From: an uncultured Vibrio sp.
GTDB lineage: Bacteria; Pseudomonadota; Gammaproteobacteria; Enterobacterales; Vibrionaceae
Assembly (NCBI GenBank): GCA_947504195.1
Contig: CANNGN010000002.1
Location: 582,212-646,211 of the forward strand
DNA: 64,000 bases
Direction of reading: 5' to 3'
Positions 1 to 9,702 of this stretch are shown piece by piece (positions within the stretch are counted from its first letter, which is position 1; each line of letters starts with the position of its first letter). The position numbers and the translations under genes were made by a program. Below the pieces are notes generated by a model that was given only the letters and a program-made list of their open reading frames with translations, was not told where the DNA came from and did no database searches.

Positions 1-890
1 TTACTTTCCATCGCATCATTTTGTTGAGTTGAAGTGCCATGGGCATTGATATAGTCCACCTGCTCTGTCGAACATTGCGCATTAGCTAGTGCTTGTTGCA
101 TTGAATCGTACGCACCAGATCCACAAGGTAGTGGGCTCGAAAGGTGATGAGCGTCAGACGATTCTCCATAACCAGCAAGTTCAATGTCACTCTTATCAGC
201 GGTTAAAATAAATAATGCGCCGCCCTCACCAACATTGATCCCTTTTCGATCTGGGTCAAATGGCCTGCAAGGCTCGCTAGAAACTTGTTCAATAGAATCA
301 AAGCCATTTACGGTAAGATGGCACAAAGTATCAACACCACCACAGATAACAGCGTCGCATATTCCACTTTGAATCAATTTCGCAGCACTAATGAACGCTC
401 TCGAAGATGAAGTGCATGCGGTAGATACCGAATAAATCGGGCCCGTTGCTCCTGCTAATGAGGCGACAACTTGAGAAACATCGCCCATCTCTTGATGCTG
501 ATAAGTATAATCTTGTGGAAACTCCCCAGTTCTAACTTTTTCAGCAATCTGTTGTTCTGTTTTTTCGATACCTGATGTACTTGAACCAATGACCACGCCA
601 ATTCGATGTGACGCATAACGCTGGCGAAGTTTTGTCAAACTCGGTTCGAGTTCACTGCATAAAAAACTCGCTAACTGGTTATTGCGATTGTTAACAATTG
701 ATGCATCATTAACATCATCGAGTTCGTGAGTAATCGTCGCAACATAGGCTTCTCTTCCTGAATACAACACTTCTTTCCAAGGCTTTAGACCTGGGGCGAG
801 ACCAGTACGCATGTTATGTAAAATAGTATTGCTTTCGTAGCCGATGGCACAACTCACAGCCATATCTTCAATATAGACATGTTTACTCAT
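1..890 (-). CDS. Beta-ketoacyl-ACP synthase, aryl polyene cluster (3' end outside window)
   Basis: A FabB/FabF-like condensing enzyme that extends the polyene chain on an acyl carrier protein. It begins with an ATG at 890 and stays open through base 1, so the last part, including the second catalytic histidine, is outside. Within about 296 residues the nucleophile is visible as Cys159 in STACTSS and the first active-site histidine as His284 in NAHGTST, both at usual family spacing. The cysteine suggests a true ketosynthase, not a chain-length factor. Its start overlaps the end of the upstream lipoprotein gene by 8 bases, so it is translated as part of the same operon. Which of the APE ketosynthases it is cannot be decided here. 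Confidence 0.9.
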   Translation of the reverse strand, partial: MSKHVYIEDMAVSCAIGYESNTILHNMRTGLAPGLKPWKEVLYSGREAYVATITHELDDVNDASIVNNRNNQLASFLCSELEPSLTKLRQRYASHRIGVVIGSSTSGIEKTEQQIAEKVRTGEFPQDYTYQHQEMGDVSQVVASLAGATGPIYSVSTACTSSSRAFISAAKLIQSGICDAVICGGVDTLCHLTVNGFDSIEQVSSEPCRPFDPDRKGINVGEGGALFILTADKSDIELAGYGESSDAHHLSSPLPCGSGAYDSMQQALANAQCSTEQVDYINAHGTSTQQNDAMES

Positions 891-1488
891 ACCTAGATTC
901 CCACTGCAGTGTTGTTAATTGGTAGCCAATATTTGCATCGTGATGGTAGACATCAATGATTCCATTTTGATTACGGTGGTCTTTATATTTTATCGTCATG
1001 GTTTGGTTTTGGTCACCGCCTACAAATTGGCGAACTTCTCCATCACGAACTAATACCCAATCTTTTGATGTTAGTAATGGCTTTAAAGACGTCGAAGGCC
1101 AAAGTGCGAGCATAATATCTTGTATGATTCGTTGCGCATCGATTCCTTTCGCTTCAATCGGCAGCTTAGAGTCGAGGTCTAACACCTCACCGTTCCAAGA
1201 AAGCGTAAAAGCTGGCAGCGAGAATCCGGTCAATGCTACCAATGTAACACCGCTAGGATTCACTTCTAGAATCATTCGCAAGCGATGTTGTTGACCGTCA
1301 TATTCGACGTCCATTAGTTGCTGAGTTATTAGCTCTCCATGATATGATTCAGGACTCAGCAGTACTAGCTTGTCTTCAGTTGTGGTATCCGATGACAGTG
1401 TCTGATTAAAGGTCGATTGAGATGAAGAACATCCGGCAAGACCTAACAAAAGACCAACCAATATACTGCTAACTATTCTATTCTTCAT
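883..1488 (-). CDS. DUF3261-type outer-membrane lipoprotein of the APE cluster
   Basis: A lipoprotein of about 201 residues. The chosen ATG at 1488 gives a clean type II signal peptide, basic at the start, then a hydrophobic stretch ending in the lipobox LAGC with Cys near residue 20. An AGGAG lies 7 bases upstream. A longer frame reaching 1551 would add 21 residues that hide the signal peptide and was not used. Small lipoproteins of this family are constant members of APE clusters, between the MMPL exporter and the ketosynthases. They are thought to help place the pigment-lipid in the outer membrane. That role is family knowledge; nothing in the sequence proves it. The gene overlaps the exporter gene by 11 bases. 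Confidence 0.75.
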   Translation of the reverse strand: MKNRIVSSILVGLLLGLAGCSSSQSTFNQTLSSDTTTEDKLVLLSPESYHGELITQQLMDVEYDGQQHRLRMILEVNPSGVTLVALTGFSLPAFTLSWNGEVLDLDSKLPIEAKGIDAQRIIQDIMLALWPSTSLKPLLTSKDWVLVRDGEVRQFVGGDQNQTMTIKYKDHRNQNGIIDVYHHDANIGYQLTTLQWESRYE

Positions 1489-3796
1489 TGGAACTCCTAG
1501 TGACAAGAACCATGGGTGCAACCAGCCAGCAAGATAGAATTCCAATCCCAATCGTCATACCAAAACTGGAGATCGCATAGTTGCTCGACAACGCCATTAA
1601 ACCAAAAGAGAGTAACGAGCTAATCCCCGCAATAAATACCGCCAAAATAGTATGTTCTGCTTCGCCATGACAAAGCAAAAATACACAGTAATCGATCCCA
1701 ATACCAAAAATCAAAAAAAGGCCGAGTACATTAAAAAGCGTAATTGGTAACCCTAACGCAGCCGGCAACGTCGCGGCGAGTACGACGGCTAATATGGGAG
1801 GAAGGATAAGCCTTAATAGGTTTTTACGCCCAAAATATCCAAAAATAAAAATGATCACCAAACCAATGGCAACGCCCAACAATTTGGTTACGTGCTCACG
1901 ATATTCACCCAATAGATTGCCGATATCATCAACATAATTAAGGTAGAACTGATTCTCGCTCAATACATCAGAATCAATATTTGCTTTGAGCCCGTCGAGC
2001 ATAGTTAATGAAAAGAATCCACCTTCTGGTAATTCACCGATCAACCGAGGCATACCTGCTTGGTCATTAAGCTTATCGAGCGGAACAAACGGCATCAGTT
2101 GTGGAACTTGATTCATTCCCGCTCGCGTAGCTAAGTAAGCTCCTTGTTGATCAAGCAGCGCCTTATAAAGGTTCCAATTTTCAGTTTGACGTTTTATTGA
2201 AGGAACCCATTGTGTTGATGACGTGTACCCAGTCAGTGTTCCTTGATCGATAAGAATATTCAAATTCGCAGTTAAACGTTCTTCATCTTGTGCGATTTGT
2301 TGTAAGTCGTCACCAATCGTTATGATCCAATCTGAACCGCTTTTCGAACCAAACAATTGTTTGATATAGGCTTCCTCTTGAACAAGCTGTTGCTCTGGAG
2401 ACTGCAAAATTCGAACATCATCATTCGAATAACCACGGAACATGGCAACCACGGCAATCACGGCACATAACGCGACAACAGCCCCGATATATTTCGGTTT
2501 AAAATACTGTGTAACGAAACGCGTTAATTGATGAGCAACGATAATTGCACGGTTAGAGTGTTTAACTTGGCCAAACGCCGGATAAAATAGCAAAACAGTG
2601 GCAAGAGCCCCCATCAAACCAAATGCGGAAAATACAGCCAATTGATTCAATATCGGAAGATTGGCAAAAAACAAACAGCCATATGCAATTATCGAACTCA
2701 CCATTCCGACAATTAAAGCAGGCCTAAGTTTTCTTCCTACCTCGGCGCTATGGGTATGATCGGAACAACATACCTGATAGCTAAGATAATGAAACGCGTA
2801 ATCGAACGCCAGACCAATCAAACTACTTCCCATCACCAAGGCGAAGGCATGAACTTGACCAAAGCAGGCTAATGTCGCCGCAAGTCCCAATAAAACACCA
2901 CTGCCCAGAGACAAGATAGTCATACCCAACGGTTTAAACTGAGCAAATAACCACAACACTACGGCGATGATCAACAACAATGCACCGCCGCCTATTATTG
3001 AAATTTCAGCTTGAGCCGATGTCATGGCACTAACTGAATAAAACCCTGCTCCCGTTCGGTAGATGTTGAATTCTTGGTTCGCAATAACACCTTCAGAACC
3101 CTCTAAGCTAATCTCAGTACTAAAAGTTTGGTGTTTAGCTGTTTTAAGTTCCAAGATAAATTGATTCAACTGAGATATGTCTTCTATCGCCTCGCTACTG
3201 TAAGCACTCTCCACCAAGGACAGTTGAAGCATTATTTGTGTTTTATTATTCAGATGCGCAATCAACATCCCATCTTGATATTCAAATGAGGATTCACCGA
3301 CCAGTTCTAAAAGATAGCGTTCAAAGGTCTGCCACGGGTCACTAAGAAAACTCTGGCCATTAATCGCTGCGGGTGAATAAAGGCGCCGTAATGCATTCTG
3401 GCTAAGTTGATCAGACTGACCTTGAGCAATTATCGCCCTATCTTGCTCTGTGATAAGTTGCTGGCGGTGTGAGAACAGTTCAGAGAGGTAACTTACGCGT
3501 TGAGTGCTATCGATAAACTCAATCGTGGGAAATGTTTCAATTCTTGTGATTAGCGCTTGGGAGGTTTGCCGAGCTTCACTATCGCTGTTCGCTTCAACAA
3601 CCACTATCAAATCACGTTCAAACACTTTAGTAGCATGGTTAAGTGCGATATCCAAAGCGGGTGTTTTGGTCTCACTGGCAAACATATCAAACACGCTGGT
3701 TTGAACTGTATTACTACCTTGCAGCTTAATAGCACAAAATAGAAGCGCAACGATAAGAATAATGAACCAACTTCTACGCGCTACAACGTCACGCAT
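1478..3796 (-). CDS. MMPL/RND-family exporter of the APE cluster
   Basis: A large membrane protein of about 772 residues with the RND/MMPL plan: one N-terminal helix, a periplasmic loop of about 230 residues, five to six helices (about 265-430), a second periplasmic loop, and a second helix bundle at the C-terminus. Intramembrane acidic residues are visible in GLAFDYAFHYL and GIGIDYCVFLL, the usual proton-relay positions. It probably moves the aryl polyene lipid or its precursor across the inner membrane. The start at 3796 was preferred over an ATG at 3817 because it overlaps the preceding stop (TAATG) and has GGAG upstream, while the longer start has no ribosome site. Confidence 0.85.
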   Translation of the reverse strand: MRDVVARRSWFIILIVALLFCAIKLQGSNTVQTSVFDMFASETKTPALDIALNHATKVFERDLIVVVEANSDSEARQTSQALITRIETFPTIEFIDSTQRVSYLSELFSHRQQLITEQDRAIIAQGQSDQLSQNALRRLYSPAAINGQSFLSDPWQTFERYLLELVGESSFEYQDGMLIAHLNNKTQIMLQLSLVESAYSSEAIEDISQLNQFILELKTAKHQTFSTEISLEGSEGVIANQEFNIYRTGAGFYSVSAMTSAQAEISIIGGGALLLIIAVVLWLFAQFKPLGMTILSLGSGVLLGLAATLACFGQVHAFALVMGSSLIGLAFDYAFHYLSYQVCCSDHTHSAEVGRKLRPALIVGMVSSIIAYGCLFFANLPILNQLAVFSAFGLMGALATVLLFYPAFGQVKHSNRAIIVAHQLTRFVTQYFKPKYIGAVVALCAVIAVVAMFRGYSNDDVRILQSPEQQLVQEEAYIKQLFGSKSGSDWIITIGDDLQQIAQDEERLTANLNILIDQGTLTGYTSSTQWVPSIKRQTENWNLYKALLDQQGAYLATRAGMNQVPQLMPFVPLDKLNDQAGMPRLIGELPEGGFFSLTMLDGLKANIDSDVLSENQFYLNYVDDIGNLLGEYREHVTKLLGVAIGLVIIFIFGYFGRKNLLRLILPPILAVVLAATLPAALGLPITLFNVLGLFLIFGIGIDYCVFLLCHGEAEHTILAVFIAGISSLLSFGLMALSSNYAISSFGMTIGIGILSCWLVAPMVLVTRSSNEE

Positions 3797-4452
3797 TACT
3801 CTATGCTCCGCAACCATTTTGCTATATCAGAGACTTCCGATGAAGAGGTCAATTCAATATTGGTTGAGTCACCTGAAACCTCTAGTAATCTAACACTATT
3901 TAGCTCGCTGTCTTTACCTGATAGCGTGATTAATTCAAAAATACTGTCCAGTGGAGTACTCTTTGGTTTTAGGGTAAGTGACCATTCAGCATCGTCAGTT
4001 GTAAGTATGTCGCTATCATTAACCGCAACATCGAATTGATTCTGCAGATTTGTCACATTCCCCGTCATTAGGCCCGAGAAAATATCCGTCATCAAGCTAA
4101 CAACATTTGTTGGGACATTTTGAAGCTTGAGCCCATCACCAGATTTGGTATACAGCTGCTGATTTTTGACCACTAAGAGATCATCAAAAGGTTGATTTTG
4201 CTGCCACACAATTCCGTTATTTGTTTCTAATTCGCCTGCTTCGATAAAGTACTCACCAGAGGAGAGTAATTTCTGACTTAGACCAGAGATGTTCTTTTCT
4301 TGCAAAAACGTGCCCATTTGTTGAGGCTGACTGCTTACCATCGAAATGATACTCGTTAGCTCGGGGGGCATCTCCTCATCTTTGTCTGCTAAGGATTCAA
4401 ATGACGAAAAAGCAAATAGAGAGACCAATAAGTACGGTATCAATCGAGACAT
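3796..4452 (-). CDS. LolA-like periplasmic carrier protein of the APE cluster
   Basis: A secreted protein of 218 residues with a signal peptide ending near residue 22 (LADKDEE follows). The remainder shows the LolA-type outer-membrane lipoprotein carrier pattern, for example GEYFIEAGELETNNGIVWQQ near residues 66-86. APE clusters usually encode such a carrier beside the MMPL exporter and the DUF3261 lipoprotein. Together the three resemble a dedicated Lol-like path carrying the pigment-lipid across the periplasm. It overlaps the thioesterase gene upstream by 13 bases and the exporter start downstream by one base. Substrate is inferred. Confidence 0.75.
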   Translation of the reverse strand: MSRLIPYLLVSLFAFSSFESLADKDEEMPPELTSIISMVSSQPQQMGTFLQEKNISGLSQKLLSSGEYFIEAGELETNNGIVWQQNQPFDDLLVVKNQQLYTKSGDGLKLQNVPTNVVSLMTDIFSGLMTGNVTNLQNQFDVAVNDSDILTTDDAEWSLTLKPKSTPLDSIFELITLSGKDSELNSVRLLEVSGDSTNIELTSSSEVSDIAKWLRSIE

Positions 4453-4850
4453 GCAGCGACCTTATCTAATAAACACTGAGGTGATGCATAGAGCATTTCA
4501 TTGGTGGTCATATTGACTGCGCATTGAATGGTATGGGCTTTTACACAGGTTTTTTGAGTCGTGTGATTAAACACAACAAAATTAATTTTTAACCTATTTT
4601 CCCATTCCGATAACGTGGCAGTAACTTCGAGCTTGTCGGCGTGGCGCGCGGGAGAAGTAAACTTCATCCTCGTGTCGACAACAGGATACGATAAGCCGTT
4701 ACTCTCCATATATTCGTAGGTGAACTGGAGTTTCTCCAATAATGCTCGACGAGCTTCTTCCAAATAATGGTAATAGTTACCGTGCCACACCACCTGCATT
4801 GGGTCGCAATCTTGAAAGGCCACCGTCACATACGCATTTGCACTAATCAT
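4440..4850 (-). CDS. 4-hydroxybenzoyl-CoA thioesterase-like hotdog protein
   Basis: A hotdog-fold protein of 136 residues. The N-terminal signature FQDCDPMQVVWHGNYYHYLEEAR matches the 4HBT family, with the catalytic-type Asp and the WHGNYYHY helix start near residues 14-31. In this operon it probably releases or edits acyl intermediates bound to CoA or carrier protein. It lies between the ammonia-lyase gene (8-base overlap) and the LolA-like gene (13-base overlap), which fixes it as an operon member. The exact substrate is not readable. Confidence 0.85.
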   Translation of the reverse strand: MISANAYVTVAFQDCDPMQVVWHGNYYHYLEEARRALLEKLQFTYEYMESNGLSYPVVDTRMKFTSPARHADKLEVTATLSEWENRLKINFVVFNHTTQKTCVKAHTIQCAVNMTTNEMLYASPQCLLDKVAACLD

Positions 4851-6393
4851 TTAAATACCCAGTAAATTCTCGTTTAGCGATGACCGAGAGACACTCGCGA
4901 AGTTCCGCCTCCAAAGGACGATCGCCTTCGAGCAGTGACGATATTTCTCGTACTTCTTTCATTGTTGTCGTAACTGCGCTGCTGAGTTCTGTATCGCTGA
5001 GTTGCTGTGCCTTCACTCTTAATTCAACCCCTTGAACCGAAGCAAACAAACACGCTGAGACCACTTGCTCGGTTAATTCTAACACTCGACGGCAATCTCG
5101 CGATGCGATGGTTCCCATACTCACTTTGTCTTGATTGTGGCTCTCGGTCGAACGAGAGAAAACCGACGCTGGCATCGTATTTTTCAGAGCTTCAGCCGTC
5201 CACGCAGATACACCGATCTGTACCGCTTTAAAACCATGGCTTATCGGTAAAATATCATCTGCAGCACCGGTTAAGTTATAAGGTAATCCATTGTTAAATT
5301 TATAGTCGCACAGTTGTGCCAATTGTCTATCCAAGAGATCAGCGACATTGGCAACCGCCGTTTTTAAACTGTCCATTGCCATAGCAATATGACCACCATA
5401 AAAATGGCCACCATGGAGTACGGTTTCATTCTCGCCGTCGATGATTGGATTGTCATTAGCCGAGTTTAATTCGGTTTCGATTAACTGCCGAGTCCACGTT
5501 AACGTGTCTTCTAGAACACCGATCACATGAGGAGCACAACGTAACGAATAACGGTCCTGAAGACGATCGGAATTACGAGGTGGCAGCTCTGATGCAAGAT
5601 CTCCACGTAATCGACTGGCGCACTTAACTTGTCCTGGGTGAGGTTTTACAGCGTGAAGACGCTCATCATAATGAAAGGCATTTCCCTGCATAGCAAGTGT
5701 AGTCATTGCAGTAATTCGCGTCGCCATTTCCGACACGTAACTCGCACGTTGCCAATTTAAACAAGCAATTGCGGTCATTACCGCCGTGCCATTCATAAGC
5801 GCAAGCCCTTCTTTAGGGCGAAGCGTTATTGCGTCCATTCCTGTCTTCTCGAGCGCGTCTTTTGCATCGATAACACTTCCGTTATACGTCACTTCACGCT
5901 CACCAATAAGTGCAGCCGCAACGTACGATAAAGGTGTTAAATCGCCAGAAGCTCCCACTGAACCTTCTTCAGGGATTTGAGGCAATATATCGTGAGTCAG
6001 TAAATGAGTCAGTCCTGAGAGCAACTCTCGAGAGACACCAGACTTACCAATCGCTAGTGATGCTAGACGCGCAGCAACAATTGCTCTGGTCTCTTCGGCA
6101 TTAAAGTAATCACCTAAGCCACAACCGTGAAAACGAGTTAATTGCAAAGGTAACGATTGAACTAAATGCTGTGGAATTTGGACGGTACAACTATCACCGT
6201 ACCCTGTCGTGACACCGTATATATCGCCATCTTCGGATAGCAAACGTTCTAAAAACGCGACAGAATTATCGATCATTCCCAAATAAGATGATTCATTGTT
6301 AAGAGCAACATTTGCTTTGCCATGAGCGATGGCATTAATCGCTTCGATTGTTATGAACTGAGAACCGAAAACCACTGACTCTATATTACTCAT
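4843..6393 (-). CDS. Aromatic amino acid ammonia-lyase (tyrosine or histidine ammonia-lyase family)
   Basis: A 516-residue lyase that removes ammonia from an aromatic amino acid; in APE pathways it supplies the aromatic starter acid from tyrosine. The MIO cofactor triad Ala148-Ser149-Gly150 is present in GSVGASGDLTPL, and the catalytic Tyr lies in YGVTTGYGD near residue 59. The substrate-selectivity pair reads Phe88-His89 (RFHGCG), unlike the Ser-His expected for a histidine lyase, so histidine is unlikely. Tyrosine preference is inferred from the cluster. Length fits the family. It overlaps the glycosyltransferase gene upstream by 8 bases. Confidence 0.88.
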   Translation of the reverse strand: MSNIESVVFGSQFITIEAINAIAHGKANVALNNESSYLGMIDNSVAFLERLLSEDGDIYGVTTGYGDSCTVQIPQHLVQSLPLQLTRFHGCGLGDYFNAEETRAIVAARLASLAIGKSGVSRELLSGLTHLLTHDILPQIPEEGSVGASGDLTPLSYVAAALIGEREVTYNGSVIDAKDALEKTGMDAITLRPKEGLALMNGTAVMTAIACLNWQRASYVSEMATRITAMTTLAMQGNAFHYDERLHAVKPHPGQVKCASRLRGDLASELPPRNSDRLQDRYSLRCAPHVIGVLEDTLTWTRQLIETELNSANDNPIIDGENETVLHGGHFYGGHIAMAMDSLKTAVANVADLLDRQLAQLCDYKFNNGLPYNLTGAADDILPISHGFKAVQIGVSAWTAEALKNTMPASVFSRSTESHNQDKVSMGTIASRDCRRVLELTEQVVSACLFASVQGVELRVKAQQLSDTELSSAVTTTMKEVREISSLLEGDRPLEAELRECLSVIAKREFTGYLND

Positions 6394-8023
6394 TATCTAA
6401 CTTCCAAAAATCATAAAAATTAAACCACTGTAAGGGATAACGTAGCGCATAGCGCTCTAAGATAGACGCATACATCGCGACATTCGTTTGCAATCCCTGC
6501 TCTCGTTTACCTCTTACTAGAGGCTGGAATGGTAGTGGCTCTAGGTGTACTTCAATTTTGCCGCTAAAACAGAACCCAAACATAGCGTATGTTGGATGCT
6601 TTAAAATAGAGGCCAGTATAAAGGGCCCTAATGGGAATGGAGCTTGTTTACCCATAAAATCACTCCAAACCACTCGCTTATTTTTGGTAACAGGCGTGCG
6701 GTCACCAACGATAACAACCCATTCTCCCGCATTAAGTTTTTGCTCAAGTAGAATGGCAGTATCAGGCCCTAAGTCGGTCACTTGAATCAAGTTTAAGCTG
6801 CTGTCTTTGTTTACTGATTCCATCACCGAATTGAATTTCTCAGCGTGTTGGGTAAATACAATCGCGTTCATTTTTAGGCCGGTATAACGTTCGCTGAGTG
6901 CGCGACAAGCTTCTAAGTTGCCTAAATGACTTCCCAAGATAAGGCAACCGGTATCACTTTTAATCGCTTCTTCAAAACAGCTTTCGTTGTGCACCACAAC
7001 ATCATCGACACTGTATTGCCCCATCCACGCTGCGAGCTTATCTAGCATCGCTTCACCGAAGTTAAAAAGATGTCGGTAGCTACTGGCGATGGGTGCGTTA
7101 TTGCGTTTCGCCACTTCTAATTGAAACTGTTTTGACGCGTTACGTGATTTATGATCGGTTAAGTAGTAATACAAGATCACCGGATAGAGTAGACTTTTAA
7201 ACAATGAACGACCAAAGACCTTGTAACTCCAGAGTAAGGCTTTCATCCCTAATATGGAGCCATTTTCCTTTTTACGAGACCAATGAACATTGCGCTTCCA
7301 ATTACGTTTAAGCAATTGTGGTGAGCGAATGAACATTTCAGTTATGAGCCGCGTATGAAGCCAACTGATTCGCAAATTATCTTTAAGCCCTGAGAAATGA
7401 CTGATCCCATTTTCTGGGTAGTGTACGTTTACAGGGAGGTATTCAATATCAACACCTTGCCAATAAAGTCGGACGAGAATTTCCGTATCAAAATCCATCC
7501 GAGTACCGAGCTGTTTACGAGAAAATAGTGCACAACACATTTCGATAGGATAAGCACGAAAACCAATCATCGAATCTTTAATCTCAAACGAAAGTGTCGA
7601 TATCCAAACTGAAACATGAGTTGCGTAGCGGCCATATAATCGAGCTTTAGGAACGGAATCACCATATATTGGAGCACCAGAGACCAATTTATCTGGTGAG
7701 CGCTGTGAGATTTTCAATAATTCAGGAATGGCTTTTAAATCATGCTGTCCATCGGCATCCACTTGTATCGCATGACTAAAACCAAGAGTTTGCAAGTGCT
7801 TAATGCCAGCCATAACGGCCCCACCTTTGCCAGAGTTCTCCGGTAAATGCAGTGGGGAAACAGACTCAAATTTCGAAGCTAAATCATCGATGATGTTTGA
7901 TGTATTTGCGTCACTTCCATCATTAACAATCAAAATTGGCAACGCGGTCTCTTGCAGCGAATTAATTACTTCTATTAATGCTTGGCCGTGATTGTAGCAA
8001 GGGATGAGAATCGCATACTTCAT
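6386..8023 (-). CDS. Glycosyltransferase family 2 / LpxL-type acyltransferase fusion
   Basis: A two-domain protein of 545 residues. Residues 1-230 are a GT2 glycosyltransferase, with an N-terminal ILIPCYNHG strand, VNDGSD, and the metal-binding VDADGQHD. Residues about 270-545 are a lysophospholipid/lauroyl acyltransferase of the LpxL type, with the H-X4-E catalytic motif in GSHLGNLEA and VGDRTPV further on. It probably builds the sugar-lipid anchor to which the polyene is attached. In other clusters the two activities can be separate proteins, so the fusion couples glycosylation and acylation. It overlaps its neighbours by 4 to 8 bases. Confidence 0.87.
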   Translation of the reverse strand: MKYAILIPCYNHGQALIEVINSLQETALPILIVNDGSDANTSNIIDDLASKFESVSPLHLPENSGKGGAVMAGIKHLQTLGFSHAIQVDADGQHDLKAIPELLKISQRSPDKLVSGAPIYGDSVPKARLYGRYATHVSVWISTLSFEIKDSMIGFRAYPIEMCCALFSRKQLGTRMDFDTEILVRLYWQGVDIEYLPVNVHYPENGISHFSGLKDNLRISWLHTRLITEMFIRSPQLLKRNWKRNVHWSRKKENGSILGMKALLWSYKVFGRSLFKSLLYPVILYYYLTDHKSRNASKQFQLEVAKRNNAPIASSYRHLFNFGEAMLDKLAAWMGQYSVDDVVVHNESCFEEAIKSDTGCLILGSHLGNLEACRALSERYTGLKMNAIVFTQHAEKFNSVMESVNKDSSLNLIQVTDLGPDTAILLEQKLNAGEWVVIVGDRTPVTKNKRVVWSDFMGKQAPFPLGPFILASILKHPTYAMFGFCFSGKIEVHLEPLPFQPLVRGKREQGLQTNVAMYASILERYALRYPLQWFNFYDFWKLDNE

Positions 8024-8364
8024 CTTAGCTTTACCTTGCCCTTGGAATAAATGCTATCGCGATCAAAATAACTGAACTGTAATTTATTCTTCTCTCGTTC
8101 CCATTTAAGCTCTAGCTGTAATGCGGTTGAAGGTGAGATTGGTTTTTGATATTTCACGACCTCCATACCAGAGAACTCAAAGGGAGCTTCAAAATAGTGT
8201 GCGGCAAAATACAATGCCCAATCAAGTTGAGCGACCCCCGGTAAAATTGGGAAACCATCAAAATGACCTGAAAAATATTCAAGTTCAGGTTGAATCGAGA
8301 TCGATAACACCACTCTATCGTGAGTTATTTCGACATTTTGTACAAACGGTAACTGCCTAACCAT
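8020..8364 (-). CDS. FabA/FabZ-like hotdog dehydratase of the APE cluster
   Basis: A 114-residue hotdog protein carrying the FabZ-type active-site loop FSGHFDGFPILPGVAQLDWA at residues 32-51; the histidine in GHF is the catalytic one. It dehydrates 3-hydroxyacyl-ACP to make the conjugated double bonds, as ApeI does in the characterised APE systems. Published APE dehydratases act as a pair of hotdog subunits, and the partner is probably encoded beyond base 1. It overlaps the ligase gene by 8 bases and the glycosyltransferase gene by 4. Confidence 0.87.
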   Translation of the reverse strand: MVRQLPFVQNVEITHDRVVLSISIQPELEYFSGHFDGFPILPGVAQLDWALYFAAHYFEAPFEFSGMEVVKYQKPISPSTALQLELKWEREKNKLQFSYFDRDSIYSKGKVKLR

Positions 8365-9700
8365 GTGACTGAAATAGTTCCAAAAGTTGTTGATTATCTA
8401 TTTTACCCTGAGTATTACGAGGGATGCTATCAATTATCCGAATACGTCGAGGCAATGCTACCGATTCTGTATCTTGTGATAGATGACGCCTAATTTTTTT
8501 CCACCAGTCGCTATTTGACATATCATCAATTTTCTTGCCAACGTTTGACAAGGTTATAACAAGATTGACGGTTTGGCGGTGTCTATTTTGCATTGTAATC
8601 ACCACCGCTGATTCGATTTCGGGTAGCATTTCAACAGAACGTTCAATCGCGGTAAGAGAGACGCGTTTTTCCGCAAGTTTGACCACCCTATCCTGGCGAC
8701 CAAGTAAGCGAAAGTGAGTTTCATCTATCGAAGAAACTGAATCATCTGTAACGTACTCGCCTGGCTCATCAATAAATGGGGATACGATTTTGAGCCGTTC
8801 AGAGTCCTGTCGATAGCTGATTCCTGGCAGAAGCTCCCAATCTTGCTCAAGTGAGGCTTGACGGCGCCAAGCAACCCCTCCTGTTTCAGAGCTGCCAAAT
8901 ATTTCAATGGGTAAAAAGCCCGATAGAGCTAGAGTCTCTTGGCTCGTTTTATATTGCAGCGGGCCGCCTGAGCTAAACACAATTCCTGCGGAAAACTCTG
9001 CCCCTTCCGAAACCAAGTGCTCTAGCATTACTGGGCTCGCAATTAATGCAGTAGTTGGTGAGGTTAATCTAGAAAGAACATCTGCATTGGTGATAAGTTG
9101 ACGTTGAAAGATTCTTCCCGATAGCAATGGCCACACAATTCGAAATAGAAAGCCATAGATGTGAAAATGTGAAACGCTGCCGACTACATGAGTGACGTCA
9201 GTTATCGTTCCAAACAGGTCATCTAAGACTCCAGCTTCTCGTTCAAGTACTGCAAGTGACTTGGTTATTTTCTTTGGGAATCCGGTAGACCCCGATGTAT
9301 AGAGATCGACCTTACATGCTGCCGCATCAACTTGTATTGGGCGCCTTGACTCAGTGATATTACTAAGCATTCTGGAGTCTACTAAGATATCAGGGGAAAC
9401 AGAGGCGTCATCAGAAATAAGAACCGCGTCTCTTTGATACTGCTTCAGAGTGAGCGTCGCTTGGTTATGAGGAAAAATAGCGGTTTTGCCTAATTGCTGT
9501 GCTGCGAGCATAGCAACGAGGTGTGACCATGGTTCGCGACAAGCAATAACAAAATATTGATCAGTAAAGTCCCGGCATAATTGGACAACACAGTTAACTT
9601 CATTTTTCAAATCAGCAATGCACTTATTACCGTTTGAATCGTACGCTAAGATTGTCGTGTCTCGATCAGAAAAAAGCAGTTGGTGTAAATTAGACAGCAT
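8357..9700 (-). CDS. AMP-forming acyl ligase (starter-unit activation, APE cluster)
   Basis: An ANL-superfamily adenylating enzyme of 447 residues, shorter than typical acyl-CoA synthetases. The P-loop LYTSGSTGFPKKITKS is near residues 133-148, the adenine-binding region reads IEIFGSSETGGVAWR, and the C-terminal hinge is GRQDRVVKLAEKRVS with a lysine-containing end (NTQGKID). In APE biosynthesis this enzyme (ApeH type) activates the aromatic starter acid and loads it onto an acyl carrier protein. The two ACP genes and the membrane protein lie immediately upstream, with only 2 bases between this gene and the latter. Confidence 0.87.
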   Translation of the reverse strand: MLSNLHQLLFSDRDTTILAYDSNGNKCIADLKNEVNCVVQLCRDFTDQYFVIACREPWSHLVAMLAAQQLGKTAIFPHNQATLTLKQYQRDAVLISDDASVSPDILVDSRMLSNITESRRPIQVDAAACKVDLYTSGSTGFPKKITKSLAVLEREAGVLDDLFGTITDVTHVVGSVSHFHIYGFLFRIVWPLLSGRIFQRQLITNADVLSRLTSPTTALIASPVMLEHLVSEGAEFSAGIVFSSGGPLQYKTSQETLALSGFLPIEIFGSSETGGVAWRRQASLEQDWELLPGISYRQDSERLKIVSPFIDEPGEYVTDDSVSSIDETHFRLLGRQDRVVKLAEKRVSLTAIERSVEMLPEIESAVVITMQNRHRQTVNLVITLSNVGKKIDDMSNSDWWKKIRRHLSQDTESVALPRRIRIIDSIPRNTQGKIDNQQLLELFQSHG

Positions 9701-9702
9701 AA

